Numbered from the stretch's first letter, positions 45,824-54,768 are shown. The stretch is 64,000 nucleotides of DNA from Roseomonas sp. (GCA_020249925.1 JADCER010000007.1:124001-188000), one strand, 5' to 3'. Program-made: numbers and translations. Notes: a model not told the origin generated them from the sequence alone.

Positions 45824-46498
45824 TTAAGGTCTTCTGGGGATCAATCTGAGGACCGCTTGCTTTCTGTCCACCCAAGCGGCGGCAGTAGGGCTTCGCCATT
45901 CGATTAGCTCGCGCACCATCGCATAATCAGCCGCTAGGTTCCTAGCAAAAATCGGCTCATGGTGGGCGATCCGATTGCGCAGAATTCGGATTATCCGCAA
46001 GTGACTGTATGCCTGTGCTCGGGCCATAGCGACAGTCAGACCAACAGGAGCACCAGGGAAAGACACCGCAAAATGGGCATTCCAAATACGACCATCCTGC
46101 CCGGCTGTGAAAATCTTTTCCCAAAAAGCGAGTTTCAATTCAGCAACGATCTTGCCGGTTGTTGGCAACCGAGTTGCGACGGCGCGAAGGTCCGCTTCCG
46201 GGTTATAGTCGGATGGTCGCTTTGGGCGCGGCAGGCTTCGCAAGAAGCCATTCGACCAAGGCCAAGTTGCCCCGTGGACCTTTGCTATTGCTTCGGCGAC
46301 GCCGTTGCGAACGGCAACCTCACAAACTTGTAGAGGTACGATGAAGGCCGCCGAAAGGTCCAAATTCCATTCATATAGCGCTAGCGCTCGCGCACGATCA
46401 TTGCCTGTGGCTTGTAGATAGGTAGCAAAGCGTGGGCCAGATATGACCTCTGGCAGTTCGTGCAATTCGGCGGCAGAAAATGCCACAGGCGGCCCCAT
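45824..46498 (-). CDS. Abi-like HEPN domain protein
   Basis: A 224-aa protein of the Abi-like family (AbiD/AbiF group). The N-terminal LYEWNLDLSAAFIVPLQVCEVAVRN block is characteristic. The HEPN RNase-type motif R-x4-H is Arg174 to His179 in RNRIAHHEPIF. Family members are linked to abortive phage infection through RNA cleavage, but this one is not tested. It stands alone in AT-richer DNA with no partner gene, and a gene fragment follows it. Confidence 0.75.
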   Translation of the reverse strand: MGPPVAFSAAELHELPEVISGPRFATYLQATGNDRARALALYEWNLDLSAAFIVPLQVCEVAVRNGVAEAIAKVHGATWPWSNGFLRSLPRPKRPSDYNPEADLRAVATRLPTTGKIVAELKLAFWEKIFTAGQDGRIWNAHFAVSFPGAPVGLTVAMARAQAYSHLRIIRILRNRIAHHEPIFARNLAADYAMVRELIEWRSPTAAAWVDRKQAVLRLIPRRP

Positions 46499-46621
46499 TG
46501 ATTTCGCTGGCTGGCCTCGGCCGTCCAGATATTGACTTTTAGCTCTGGTCAGTCTATCAGAAAGTTATGGCTTTGAGAAAGCGGGTGCTAGCCCCCCCTC
46601 ATCGTCGAAGGCTTACCAAGC

Positions 46622-46646
46622 AAAACCCGCTATTCAGGCGGGTTTT
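46622..46646. terminator. Rho-independent terminator, bidirectional
   Basis: AAAACCCGC at 46622-46630 pairs perfectly with GCGGGTTTT at 46638-46646 around a 7-base loop. The A- and T-flanks allow termination on both strands. It lies 29 bases beyond the YcgN stop on the minus strand, so it most likely ends that transcript. Confidence 0.75.
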
Positions 46647-46674
46647 GTGCTTTTCGGTGATTGTGACATCAATT

Positions 46675-47145
46675 TCAAGGTTCATTTTTCACCTTGCGCG
46701 GTATCATCCCTGGCCAGCGCACCACATGGTCTTCCAAGGCCCCGGCCTGGCGTTCATCAATGGCGCGCCCGCGGACGGAAACGCCGGCGCGATGCACGCT
46801 TTCCGGATCACCCGAGACCAGCGGGTGCCACCAGGCCAAATCCCGCCCTTCCGCCACCATGCGATAAGCGCAGCTCGGCGGCAGCCAATCAATCGCCGCG
46901 AGCTTCTTGGGCGTCAGCTTCACACAATCCGGCACGCGCTGCTTGCGCGCCGCGTAATCGGAACAGCGACAGCTGTGCAAATCCAATAACCGGCACGCCA
47001 CTTCCGTATAGGCCAGCGCATCGGTTTCCTCATCGCGCAGCTTATGCAGACAGCACCGCCCGCAACCATCACACAGGCTTTCCCATTCCGCCCGAGACAT
47101 CTCGGCCAGCGTCTTGCTTTTCCAGAAAGGCGTTTTGTCAGTCAC
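46675..47145 (-). CDS. YcgN family cysteine-cluster protein (UPF0260)
   Basis: A 156-aa soluble protein. The family's cysteine cluster starts with [12 protein letters not shown] near residue 25, and further cysteines follow in [15 protein letters not shown] and the CVKLTP and CAYR segments. This suggests an iron-sulfur or zinc site. No reaction is known for the family. It is 27 bases downstream of the SYLF gene on the same strand. Confidence 0.93.
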   Translation of the reverse strand: MTDKTPFWKSKTLAEMSRAEWESLCDGCGRCCLHKLRDEETDALAYTEVACRLLDLHSCRCSDYAARKQRVPDCVKLTPKKLAAIDWLPPSCAYRMVAEGRDLAWWHPLVSGDPESVHRAGVSVRGRAIDERQAGALEDHVVRWPGMIPRKVKNEP

Positions 47146-47172
47146 GCCGTGGTGCAGGAGAGAAGAAGCCCC

Positions 47173-47973
47173 TCAACGCCGATTGGCTGGCGGTGGTGCC
47201 AGGTTTTCTGTCTGCACACGGCCCGGCGCTGCACTACCCGAGGTGGTGCCACCGGATGGCGCCGGCGCGGCAGAATTGCCACCGCCACTGGCGGGCGCGC
47301 CAAGGCGCATAAGTGCGCCACGCAGCGGGTCACTGCCGGGATTATGCAGCTCCATCGCCACCACTACCTGCCGCGCACTCGCCTCTCGTCCGAAATAGGC
47401 GCGCATGGCGGAGCTATTGGCCGAAAGCACTGCCCCATCAAGCGTGATGCCGGCGAAAAGCCCGCGGCTGCGCCCGATGGTGACAATATCGGCGCCCACT
47501 GCCGCGGTCGTCGCACCCTGGATGCTGCGCCCGAGGGTCGCGAAAGCAAGCCCTGCCTCGGCGCCGAATTTGAACTGGCTGTCCAGAACGGCGTTCAGCC
47601 CACGCTCGGTCATGATGAGTGAAATGACCTGCGCATCCTGCAACCCGGCCTGCAGACCGAAACTGCCGCCGACCAGGCTATAGAAGGCGGGGGAGGACCA
47701 GGAACCACCACCACCGCGCGCGGCGAGAACGCATTCGCCAAACTCACCGCCGATAAAAAAACCGGCGCGGAAGACCCGCGGGCAGATCAATACCCCCTTG
47801 GCATTGCGGAGCAACGCCCGCGCATCGCCGGTATTATCCGCCGGCCCCATGATTTCCTGCAGCGTGAGCGTGGCGCGGTCCACCAATGCCTGTTCTTCGG
47901 CCTGGGCGCGGGCGCTGCCGGAAAAGCCAAACAAGGCAAGGAGTAAGGCGCTTAAAAGCATGATAGGGCGCAT
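47173..47973 (-). CDS. SYLF/Ysc84-domain lipid-binding protein, exported
   Basis: From the ATG at 47973 it has 266 aa: a Sec signal peptide (MRPIMLLSALLLALFGF, cleavage near SARAQA), then the SYLF domain with GVLICPRVFRAGFFIGGEFG and a GxQ-type SFGLQAGLQ block, then a Gly/Ser/Pro-rich tail. GGGAA lies 9 bases before this ATG, which favours it over one three codons upstream. SYLF domains bind phosphoinositides in eukaryotes; the bacterial role is unclear. Confidence 0.88.
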   Translation of the reverse strand: MRPIMLLSALLLALFGFSGSARAQAEEQALVDRATLTLQEIMGPADNTGDARALLRNAKGVLICPRVFRAGFFIGGEFGECVLAARGGGGSWSSPAFYSLVGGSFGLQAGLQDAQVISLIMTERGLNAVLDSQFKFGAEAGLAFATLGRSIQGATTAAVGADIVTIGRSRGLFAGITLDGAVLSANSSAMRAYFGREASARQVVVAMELHNPGSDPLRGALMRLGAPASGGGNSAAPAPSGGTTSGSAAPGRVQTENLAPPPANRR

Positions 47974-48055
47974 GAAAAACATTTCCCAACCCGTTGTTTC
48001 AACAGACTCTACACCAAGGCTTCGCGTCGGGGGAAGCGTTTCTTGCGGAATTTGA

Positions 48056-48694
48056 TCAAACCTCAGTCGCGGGCGCGGTCCAGGGTTCCTCATTAACCGA
48101 AACCACACGCCAATCGAGTCCGTGTTTTTCAATGCGGGTCAGGGATAAGTTCTTGATACTGAAGACCAAGGCCTGATCCGGGGAGAGGCCCATGGCATGG
48201 GCCAGCGCGGCGCGGATGGATCCGCCATGCGCCACAAGCACAATATCCTGGCCTTCCAAAAGGGTCGCCAGGCGTTCCAGCACGCCAGCAACGCGCGCCT
48301 GGACTTGGCGAAAACTCTCCCCGCCCGGCGGATGTTCTTCCCCGGCATGGGGCCAGAAGGGATGCGCCGGGCGTGTCAGCAGCGCGGGCAGCGCCTCATG
48401 CGGGATGCCCTGCCAGTCGCCAAGATGCTGTTCGGCGAAATCCGGTTCCGCTTCCAAATCCGCTTCCGGATAACCTGCCGCAAACACGGCGGCTGCGGTG
48501 GCACGGGTGCGGGACAGGTTGGTGACAAACCAGCGCGCCGGTTGCGGCAGGCGCTGCGCCAACCAGCGATAGGATGCGGCTTCTTCCTGCAACGCCAGAT
48601 CACAGAGCGCGACATCCATGCTGCCATAAAGCACGGCGCGGGCGGATGGTTCCACCAGCGCGTGGCGGACCAGGAAAAATCGCGCTGGTGTCAC
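48056..48694 (-). CDS. Histidine phosphatase family protein
   Basis: A 212-aa phosphatase of the phosphoglycerate-mutase branch. The phospho-acceptor motif reads LVRHA (residues 8-12), with the second conserved segment LVAHGGSIRAAL near residue 155. Relatives include CobC and small-molecule phosphatases; the substrate is unknown. The start is a GTG at 48694 overlapping the preceding stop (GTGA). Confidence 0.87.
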   Translation of the reverse strand: MTPARFFLVRHALVEPSARAVLYGSMDVALCDLALQEEAASYRWLAQRLPQPARWFVTNLSRTRATAAAVFAAGYPEADLEAEPDFAEQHLGDWQGIPHEALPALLTRPAHPFWPHAGEEHPPGGESFRQVQARVAGVLERLATLLEGQDIVLVAHGGSIRAALAHAMGLSPDQALVFSIKNLSLTRIEKHGLDWRVVSVNEEPWTAPATEV

Positions 48695-49104
48695 GCCGGC
48701 GCATCCAGCGCATGCGCCATCAAATCATCGAGCGTGCAGATTTGCAGCGCCGCCTCATGCGTTGCTTCCAGCAATACGGGCGGTGCGCAACCGGCGCGGC
48801 GGGCTTCTTCCCAACGCGCGGCGCAAAGGCACCAGCGATCGCCCGGTGAGAGCCCGGCAAAACCATATTCCGGGCGTGGCGTGGACAGATCATTCCCCGC
48901 CGCCTTGCTGAAGGCCAGGAAGCCAGCGCTGACTTCCGCGCAAACCACATGAAGCCCGATATCCTCAGGCCCCGTATTGCAGCAGCCATCACGGAAAAAA
49001 CCCGTCAGCGGTGCCACCGAACAGGGCAGCAAGGGCCCGCCCAGGACATTGCGCTTTCCAGCCTCGGCTGAGGCCGGCTTCAGCCAATCGAAGCCACCAC
49101 TCAT
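48691..49104 (-). CDS. DUF2237 family protein
   Basis: A 137-aa protein whose whole length matches DUF2237: NVLGGPLLPCS, GFFRDGCCNTGPEDIG, GNDLSTPRPEYGFAGL and GDRWCLCAARWEEA. The conserved cysteines suggest metal or redox chemistry, but no function is known. It overlaps the pckA stop and the histidine phosphatase start by four bases each. Confidence 0.93.
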   Translation of the reverse strand: MSGGFDWLKPASAEAGKRNVLGGPLLPCSVAPLTGFFRDGCCNTGPEDIGLHVVCAEVSAGFLAFSKAAGNDLSTPRPEYGFAGLSPGDRWCLCAARWEEARRAGCAPPVLLEATHEAALQICTLDDLMAHALDAPA

Positions 49105-50696
49105 GCGGCAGCGCGAATGGCGGCGGCCTTCACATCCGCATCCACCGCATCTGCATAGGTGGCGAAATTCGCTTCAAACCGCGCCACCAAGTCACGCGCC
49201 GTGCGATCATAGGCGGCCTTATCGGCCCAGGTATCGCGCGGGTTGAGCATTTCGCTCGGCACGCCGGGCAGCGCCTTCGGCACCATCAGGCCGAAGAAGG
49301 GATCGCGTTGGAATTCAACGCGCGCCAGGCTGCCATCAAGCGCGGCGCGCAGCAGCGCACGCGTGACACGAATGGGCATGCGGCTGCCAGTGCCGTAACC
49401 ACCGCCGGTCCAGCCGGTATTCACCAGCCAGCAATCCGCACCATGGCGCGCCATCAAATCCGCCAGCATTTGCCCATAGACTTCCGGCCGGCGCGGCAGG
49501 AAGGGCGCACCAAAGCAGGTGGAAAATGTCGCCTGAGGTTCCTTGCCCAGGCCCTTTTCCGTGCCCGCAACCCGCGCGGTATAGCCCGACAGGAAATGAT
49601 ACATGGCTTGCGCCGGGGAAAGCTTCGCAATCGGCGGCAACACACCGAAGGCATCCGCGGTCAGCATCACCACATTGCGCGGCAGGCCAGCAGCGCCGCT
49701 TTCCACAATGTTCGGGATATAGGGCAGCGGATAGCAGGAACGGGTATTTTCCGTGAGCTTGCCATCATTCAGGTCAAGCCGGCCGGCTTCATCAGCGATC
49801 ACGTTTTCCAGCACCGTGCCGAAACGATGGGATGCGTCCCAGATTTGCGGCTCGGCCTCACGGCTCAGCTTGATCACCTTCGCGTAGCAGCCGCCTTCGA
49901 AGTTGAAGACGCCGGCATCGGACCAGCCATGTTCATCATCGCCGATCAGATTGCGTTCCGGGTCGGAAGACAGTGTGGTTTTGCCGGTGCCGGACAGGCC
50001 GAAGAAGAGCGCAACATCGCCCTTGTCGCCGACATTGGCGCTGCAATGCATGGGCAGCACGCCCTTGGCCGGTAGCAGCCAATTCATGACGGTGAAAATG
50101 CTTTTCTTGATTTCCCCGGCATAGGATGTGCCGGCGATCACGATGGTTTTCGCGGCGAAGGAAAGCGCGATCACGGTTTCGGAACGGCAGCCATCCAGCG
50201 CCGGGTCCGCCTGGAATTCCGGCGCATGCAGAATGGTGAAATCGGGCTGAAAGCCCGCCAATTCGGCTGGCGCCGGGCGGATGAACATATTGCGCGCAAA
50301 CAGCGCATGCCAGGCATTGGTGGTGACCAGGCGAACACGCACGCGATGCGCGGGATCGGCCCCGGCATAAAGATCCTGGGTGAAAAGCTCGGGCTTTTCG
50401 CCGAGCCAGCCGCGCACGCGCGCCGCCAGGCCCGCAAAGCGTTCCGGTGCCATGGGCTGATTGACCTTGCCCCACCAGATATCGGCGCGGGTTTCGGGGT
50501 CTTCCACCACAAACTTGTCCTGTACGGAGCGGCCGGTATGGGTCCCGGTCACGGCGATAAAGGCGCCATCGGCGGAAAGCCGACCTTCATTGCGGCGGAG
50601 CGCATGGGCAATCAGCGCGGGCGGCAGCAGATTGGCGTGAATGGTTTCATTCCCGGTCACACCGGTACCGGCCAAGGCTTTTGCAGCAGGACTCAT
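49101..50696 (-). CDS. pckA: Phosphoenolpyruvate carboxykinase (ATP)
   Basis: A 531-aa gluconeogenic enzyme that turns oxaloacetate and ATP into PEP. The kinase loop GLSGTGKTT is at residues 233-241, the metal site is in NLIGDDEHGW, and the substrate block TNAWHALFARNMFIRP is present. The ATG at 50696 has GGAGG 11 bases upstream; a start 7 codons earlier is possible. A 52-base hairpin sits directly upstream of that site. Next to chvI, as in many alphaproteobacteria where ChvI regulates pckA. Confidence 0.96.
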   Translation of the reverse strand: MSPAAKALAGTGVTGNETIHANLLPPALIAHALRRNEGRLSADGAFIAVTGTHTGRSVQDKFVVEDPETRADIWWGKVNQPMAPERFAGLAARVRGWLGEKPELFTQDLYAGADPAHRVRVRLVTTNAWHALFARNMFIRPAPAELAGFQPDFTILHAPEFQADPALDGCRSETVIALSFAAKTIVIAGTSYAGEIKKSIFTVMNWLLPAKGVLPMHCSANVGDKGDVALFFGLSGTGKTTLSSDPERNLIGDDEHGWSDAGVFNFEGGCYAKVIKLSREAEPQIWDASHRFGTVLENVIADEAGRLDLNDGKLTENTRSCYPLPYIPNIVESGAAGLPRNVVMLTADAFGVLPPIAKLSPAQAMYHFLSGYTARVAGTEKGLGKEPQATFSTCFGAPFLPRRPEVYGQMLADLMARHGADCWLVNTGWTGGGYGTGSRMPIRVTRALLRAALDGSLARVEFQRDPFFGLMVPKALPGVPSEMLNPRDTWADKAAYDRTARDLVARFEANFATYADAVDADVKAAAIRAAA

Positions 50697-50713
50697 GAAA
50701 AGGACAACCTCCA

Positions 50714-50765
50714 CCAACCTTAGATAGCGCCGCCCATACGGCTTATGGGCGCTCTATCAGGTTGG
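50714..50765 (-). promoter_or_regulatory. Long hairpin immediately upstream of the pckA ribosome-binding site
   Basis: CCAACCT at 50714-50720 pairs with AGGTTGG at 50759-50765; inside, GATAG pairs with CTATC and GCCCATA pairs with TATGGGC around a 5-base loop. In all about 20 base pairs with two small bulges. On the minus strand it ends two bases before the GGAGG of pckA. It could terminate the upstream HugZ-like transcript or control pckA. No T-run follows. Confidence 0.6.
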
Positions 50766-50788
50766 CTCGCGGCAGAATTGCGGCAAGA

Positions 50789-51535
50789 TCAGGGGGTAGA
50801 GGGGGCTTGCCCGGCCAGGGCCGCACGCCCTTCCCGCGCTGCCCTGATCAGCGCCATGCGCACCGCATCCGCATCGCCCACCGGCGCGGGGAAGCTGAGC
50901 CGGCGGGATGCCTCGCCATCCGACATATCGCAGCCATCAGGGTCCACCGTCACCAGTCGCCAGGGGCCAGGGGCGCCGCCCAATAGCCCGGTCGCGATGG
51001 CGGCCACGGCATCGGCGTGGTCCTGGTTCACATGGGCGATGATCTCGGCCTCCGCCCCCGCCACGGCCGTGACCGCGGCTTCATCGGGCAGTAGCGCGCT
51101 GGCCTTGAGCCGCACTGCCCGGGCAAAGCCCCCTACGAGTAGGGCGCCGCCAATGGTCACGCGCCAAAGCGCGAAATCGCCGAAATCGGCGTAAAGCCCA
51201 GCATAAGGGTGCACGGCAAGCCAGCGCGCCTTGAGTGCTGCCACCTGATCCGCCGGTACGATTTCAGCGATGCCGGTCACGGTCACGCGGGGCGCGGTTT
51301 GCGGATTGGGGCCGGTCGGCGCGCCGGTGATCAGCAGGGCGCAGCGCGGATCGGCCTGCAAATGCCGCGTATGTTCCGAAAGCGATGATAGCAGCATGAG
51401 CGGCGAGAGATCCGGCGCGCTGGCCGGCGTGACCAGGCTGGCGAAGGGCTGGCCGGCCTGGCCGGTGGCGAGGCTTGCGGCCCGCCCCGCGCGGATCAGC
51501 CGCCGCGCTTCCATTATGGCATCATACTGTTCCAT
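50789..51535 (-). CDS. HugZ-like pyridoxamine 5'-phosphate oxidase family protein with DUF2470
   Basis: A 248-aa protein. Residues about 1-140 form a PNPOx-like split barrel ([26 protein letters not shown], then CALLITGAP). The C-terminal part is DUF2470 with [14 protein letters not shown], the layout of HugZ heme-degradation and CREG-like proteins. Flavin or heme binding is possible; no heme-uptake genes are nearby, so the role is uncertain. Divergent from chvI. Confidence 0.87.
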   Translation of the reverse strand: MEQYDAIMEARRLIRAGRAASLATGQAGQPFASLVTPASAPDLSPLMLLSSLSEHTRHLQADPRCALLITGAPTGPNPQTAPRVTVTGIAEIVPADQVAALKARWLAVHPYAGLYADFGDFALWRVTIGGALLVGGFARAVRLKASALLPDEAAVTAVAGAEAEIIAHVNQDHADAVAAIATGLLGGAPGPWRLVTVDPDGCDMSDGEASRRLSFPAPVGDADAVRMALIRAAREGRAALAGQAPSTP

Positions 51536-51630
51536 CGCCCTTCTCCGGCCTGCCTACTGCCACAATTGGCTCGCATTATATTCACTGTCGCGGCAAAAGA
51601 ATCTTTCCGCCGCGTCGGAGTGTCATAGCA

Positions 51631-52332
51631 ATGCCGCAAACCATCGCCCTTGTGGATGATGACCGCAATATCCTCACTTCCGTGTCCATGACCCTGGAAC
51701 AGGAAGGCTATCAGGTGCGCACCTATACGGATGGGGAAAGCGCGCTGCAGGGCTTGCTTGCCAAGCCGGCCGATCTGGCGGTGCTGGACATCAAAATGCC
51801 GCGCATGGATGGCATGGAATTGCTCCAGCGGCTGCGCCAGCGCAGCAATATGCCGGTGGTGTTCCTCACCTCCAAGGATGAGGAAGTGGATGAGCTGATG
51901 GGGCTGCGCCTTGGCGCCGATGATTACATCACCAAGCCCTTTTCGCAGCGCCTGTTGCTGGAACGCATTCGCGCCCTGCTCCGCCGGAATGAAGGCGCGC
52001 GGGCGGAAGGTTCAGGCGCCCCGCCCGGTGGTGTGCTGGCGCGCGGTGATCTGATGCTGGATGAGACGAAGCACACCTGCCTGTGGAAGAGCAAGGCTGT
52101 GCAATTGACCGTCACGGAATTTCTGCTCGTGAAGGCGCTCGCGCTCCGTCCCGGCATGGTGAAGAACCGCGACCAGCTGATTGATGCCGCTTATGGCGAG
52201 AATATCTATGTGGATGACCGCACGATTGACAGCCATGTGAAGCGCATCCGCCGCAAATTCCGCCATACGGATGGGGATTTCGACCAGATCGAAACCCTTT
52301 ACGGCATTGGCTATCGGTATAAGGAGAATTGA
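51631..52332 (+). CDS. chvI: Two-component response regulator, ChvI type
   Basis: A 233-aa OmpR-family regulator. The receiver domain has Asp9-Asp11, phospho-acceptor Asp53 in VLDIKMP and Lys102 in YITKPF; the winged-helix domain has [18 protein letters not shown] and ends GIGYRYKEN. ChvI normally works with the sensor ChvG encoded next to it and controls acid and envelope responses. Here no kinase gene is adjacent. Start at the ATG at 51631, with GGAG 10 bases upstream. Confidence 0.92.
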   Translation: MPQTIALVDDDRNILTSVSMTLEQEGYQVRTYTDGESALQGLLAKPADLAVLDIKMPRMDGMELLQRLRQRSNMPVVFLTSKDEEVDELMGLRLGADDYITKPFSQRLLLERIRALLRRNEGARAEGSGAPPGGVLARGDLMLDETKHTCLWKSKAVQLTVTEFLLVKALALRPGMVKNRDQLIDAAYGENIYVDDRTIDSHVKRIRRKFRHTDGDFDQIETLYGIGYRYKEN

Positions 52333-52347
52333 GCCAAGCGGCTGGCG

Positions 52348-52857
52348 TCAAGGCAGGTTGGAAATCCTCGCCATGACATGGGCATCCACATAACGACCAT
52401 CCCGCAACGCAAAGGCTTGATGCGTGCCCTCAATGACGAAGCCAAATCGCTGATAGAGACGGATCGCGGGCGCATTATCCACATAGACCGTCAATTGTAT
52501 GCGGCGGATGCCGAGCCAATTATCGGCGGCATCCAGCAGCGCCCCCAAGAGCGCCGTGCCAACGCCACGCCTTACCCAGCCATCATGCACACCCATACCA
52601 AGATAGGCAGAGTGGTGCTGTCGGCCGCTTAGCCTGCGTAGCCCCGCCTGCCCGATAATCTGGTCCTCAGCCGCCGCGACAAGCTCCAGATTCGAGGAGG
52701 GGGTATTCTGAATCCAGCCCGCGACTTCATCCACAGAATGGAACGGTACACGCATCGTCCCGTAGCGATAGCCGGGAAGGTTGACCAATTGCGCCAACCC
52801 CTCGGCATCGGATGCATTGCGTGCCCGAATGACATAGCGATCATCAGCGCCGCTCAT
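52348..52857 (-). CDS. GNAT family N-acetyltransferase
   Basis: A 169-aa acetyltransferase. The acetyl-CoA loop reads VHDGWVRRGVGTALLGALLD (Q/R-x-x-G-x-G/A) and the C-terminal strand has VYVDNAPAIRLYQRFGF, as in RimJ/L or YhhY-like enzymes. The substrate is unknown. It ends 15 bases after the convergent chvI stop, in the place where chvG is usually found. Confidence 0.88.
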   Translation of the reverse strand: MSGADDRYVIRARNASDAEGLAQLVNLPGYRYGTMRVPFHSVDEVAGWIQNTPSSNLELVAAAEDQIIGQAGLRRLSGRQHHSAYLGMGVHDGWVRRGVGTALLGALLDAADNWLGIRRIQLTVYVDNAPAIRLYQRFGFVIEGTHQAFALRDGRYVDAHVMARISNLP

Positions 52858-52938
52858 GTGTTGTCTCTGCGTTTCTGCTTTGGAAAATACGATCAGGAAA
52901 TCGAACAGGCTGATGCGCGCAGGCGCATCAGACAGTTT

Positions 52939-53352
52939 CTAATGCAACCGCGCTGAAGGCAAATGCGGGCTATCCAGGCTGAAATCCGGGATGGCGACAT
53001 CAAACGCCTCACCCGTGTCGCGCACCACCATGTGATACGCACCACGCATGAAGCCCGATGGTGTGCCGAGCGGTGTGCCGGAGGTATATTCGAACCGCCC
53101 ACCCGGTTCCAGGATGGGCTGTTCCCCCACCACGCCCGCACCTTGCACCTGTTGCGTGCGCCCGGTGCCATCCGTGATCTGCCAAGTGCGGCGGATCAGC
53201 TGCACCGTCTCCCGCCCCAGATTGGCGATTTCCACCTGATAGGCCCAGACGAATTGCGCATTCTCGGGCATGGATTGCTCAGCGAGATAAAAGGCGCGCA
53301 CGGCTACCCTTATCCCACGCGTCGTCGCGACGAATGAATCCCCTTTGGTCAT
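52939..53352 (-). CDS. apaG: ApaG family protein
   Basis: A 137-aa ApaG, an immunoglobulin-like beta-sandwich protein. Typical segments are GIRVAVRAFYLAEQS, VWAYQVEIANLG, RRTWQITDG, and GAGVVGEQPILEPGGRFEYTSG. It has been linked to Co2+/Mg2+ homeostasis and nucleotide polyphosphate binding, with no clear reaction. GAGGAAGG precedes the ATG. It lies 71 bases after metZ on the same strand. Confidence 0.93.
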   Translation of the reverse strand: MTKGDSFVATTRGIRVAVRAFYLAEQSMPENAQFVWAYQVEIANLGRETVQLIRRTWQITDGTGRTQQVQGAGVVGEQPILEPGGRFEYTSGTPLGTPSGFMRGAYHMVVRDTGEAFDVAIPDFSLDSPHLPSARLH

Positions 53353-53423
53353 TGTAGCCTTCCTCGGAACCCATTCAGCACCCTAACTGGGTCATTTGTA
53401 AAGATTTTTTTACGCCGCATCCC

Positions 53424-54617
53424 TCATGAGGCTGCGGCATCCAACGCCTCGACCAGATCATCAATCAGATCGGCCACATCCTCAAGCCCCACGGAAAGCC
53501 GCACCGTGCCATCGGTAATGCCGAGCCTGGCGCGTTCTTCCGCGCCAACGCGCATATGCGTGGTGGTGGCCGGATGGGTCGCCATGGATTTCGCATCGCC
53601 CAGGTTATTGGCGATATCAATCAGCTTCAGCGCATCCATGAAGCGGAAACAGGCTTCCTTGCCGCCCTTGATGTCAAAACTCACCAAGGTGCCGCCGGCC
53701 GACATTTGCGCCATGGCGAGCTTCTGCTGCGGGTGATCCGCACGGAAGGGATAAAGCACGCGCGCAACCTCGGCCCGTTCGGCCAGCATATCGGCAATGG
53801 CGGAAGCGCTGCGGCACATGGCGGGGATGCGCAGATGCAGGGTCTCCAACCCCTTCAGGATCACCCAGGCATTGAAGGCGCTGATGGAGGGGCCGGTATT
53901 GCGGATGAAGGGCTGCAAAACCTCATCCACCCATTTCTTCGATCCCATCACGCAGCCGCCCAAAACGCGGCCCTGACCGTCAAAATGCTTGGTCGCGGAA
54001 TAGACAACGATATCCGCGCCGAAGCTCATCGGCTTTTGCAGCAAGGGGGTGGCGAAGACATTATCCACCACCACCAAGGCGCCGGCCTGATGCGCCAGGT
54101 CACACACGGCGCGGAGATCAACGATTTCCAGCATGGGGTTGGAAGGTGTTTCCAGCAATACCATCGTCGTCGGGCGCGATAATGCGGCGCGCCATTGCGC
54201 CAGATCACTGCCATCCACGAATTCGGTTGAGATGCCATAGCGCGGCAGCAGGGTGGAAACGATCCAATGGCAGGAACCGAACAGCGCGCGGGATGCCACC
54301 ACGCGGTCGCCGGCTTTCAGGTGGGAAAGCATCGCCGAATGCACCGCCGCCATGCCGGTCGCCGTCGCGCGGCAGGCCTCTGCCCCTTCCAGGGCCGCGA
54401 GCCGCGCTTCCAGCATGCTGACCGTTGGGTTGCCGAAACGCGAATATTGGTAATGCACTTCCGTGCCGGCAAAAGTCGCCTCCGCCTGGGCTGCGCTGTC
54501 ATAGACAAAGCCCGAGGTCAGATACATCGCTTCCGCAAGCTCATCGAAGTTCGAGCGCATGAGCCCGCCGCGGACAAGCTGCGTTGCGGGGCGAAGGGGG
54601 CGAGAATTTTTCAACAT
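53424..54617 (-). CDS. metZ: O-succinylhomoserine sulfhydrylase
   Basis: A 397-aa PLP enzyme that makes homocysteine from O-succinylhomoserine and sulfide. The PLP Lys is Lys210 in VVYSATKHFDGQG; YQYSRFGNPT at about 57-66 and ETPSNP at 156-161 are standard for the Cys/Met metabolism family. MetZ is favoured over cystathionine gamma-synthase by the N-terminal RPATQLVRGG start and by the riboswitch-like leader, as in other alphaproteobacteria. GAGG lies 9 bases before the ATG. Confidence 0.93.
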   Translation of the reverse strand: MLKNSRPLRPATQLVRGGLMRSNFDELAEAMYLTSGFVYDSAAQAEATFAGTEVHYQYSRFGNPTVSMLEARLAALEGAEACRATATGMAAVHSAMLSHLKAGDRVVASRALFGSCHWIVSTLLPRYGISTEFVDGSDLAQWRAALSRPTTMVLLETPSNPMLEIVDLRAVCDLAHQAGALVVVDNVFATPLLQKPMSFGADIVVYSATKHFDGQGRVLGGCVMGSKKWVDEVLQPFIRNTGPSISAFNAWVILKGLETLHLRIPAMCRSASAIADMLAERAEVARVLYPFRADHPQQKLAMAQMSAGGTLVSFDIKGGKEACFRFMDALKLIDIANNLGDAKSMATHPATTTHMRVGAEERARLGITDGTVRLSVGLEDVADLIDDLVEALDAAAS

Positions 54618-54661
54618 GGCACGGACCTCTCACACAATGATGGCGTCCAGCCCCTAGCGGG

Positions 54662-54683
54662 AACGGGGCATGATAACCCCGCG
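54662..54683 (-). promoter_or_regulatory. Hairpin after the SAM-II-like element
   Basis: GCGGGG and CCCCG arms around TTATCAT form a short stem directly after the riboswitch core and 45-50 bases before the metZ ATG. It is a plausible expression-platform stem but has no T-run; SAM-II elements more often act on ribosome binding. Assignment is tentative. Confidence 0.35.
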
Positions 54684-54684
54684 G

Positions 54685-54768
54685 CCCTTTAGCGCGTTTG
54701 TTTTCGGGGGTGTCGCCACCCACGCCCTTTCGGAACCTCGCCGCAAGAAGACCGGACAAATCGCGAGG
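54685..54768 (-). ncRNA. SAM-II-like riboswitch with an inserted GNRA-capped stem
   Basis: Read on the minus strand, P1 is CCTCGC (54768-54763) with GCGAGG. Its loop contains GATTTG, CCGG and TTGCG in the SAM-II order. The 3' part ends CGCGCTAAAGGG; TGCG of the loop can pair with CGCG there, giving the pseudoknot, and GCTAAA-GGG is the SAM-II hallmark. Between P1 and that segment is a roughly 40-nt insertion containing GGGTG-GCGA-CACCC (54721-54708), a stem with a GNRA tetraloop. It lies 67 bases upstream of metZ, a known SAM-II target. Expression would fall when SAM is high. Confidence 0.68.

Noticed and set aside
46500-46674. tRNA gene as integration site near the Abi-like gene
   Set aside because: A terminator and an ACCA-like end are present, but no T-arm or acceptor stem fits a tRNA.
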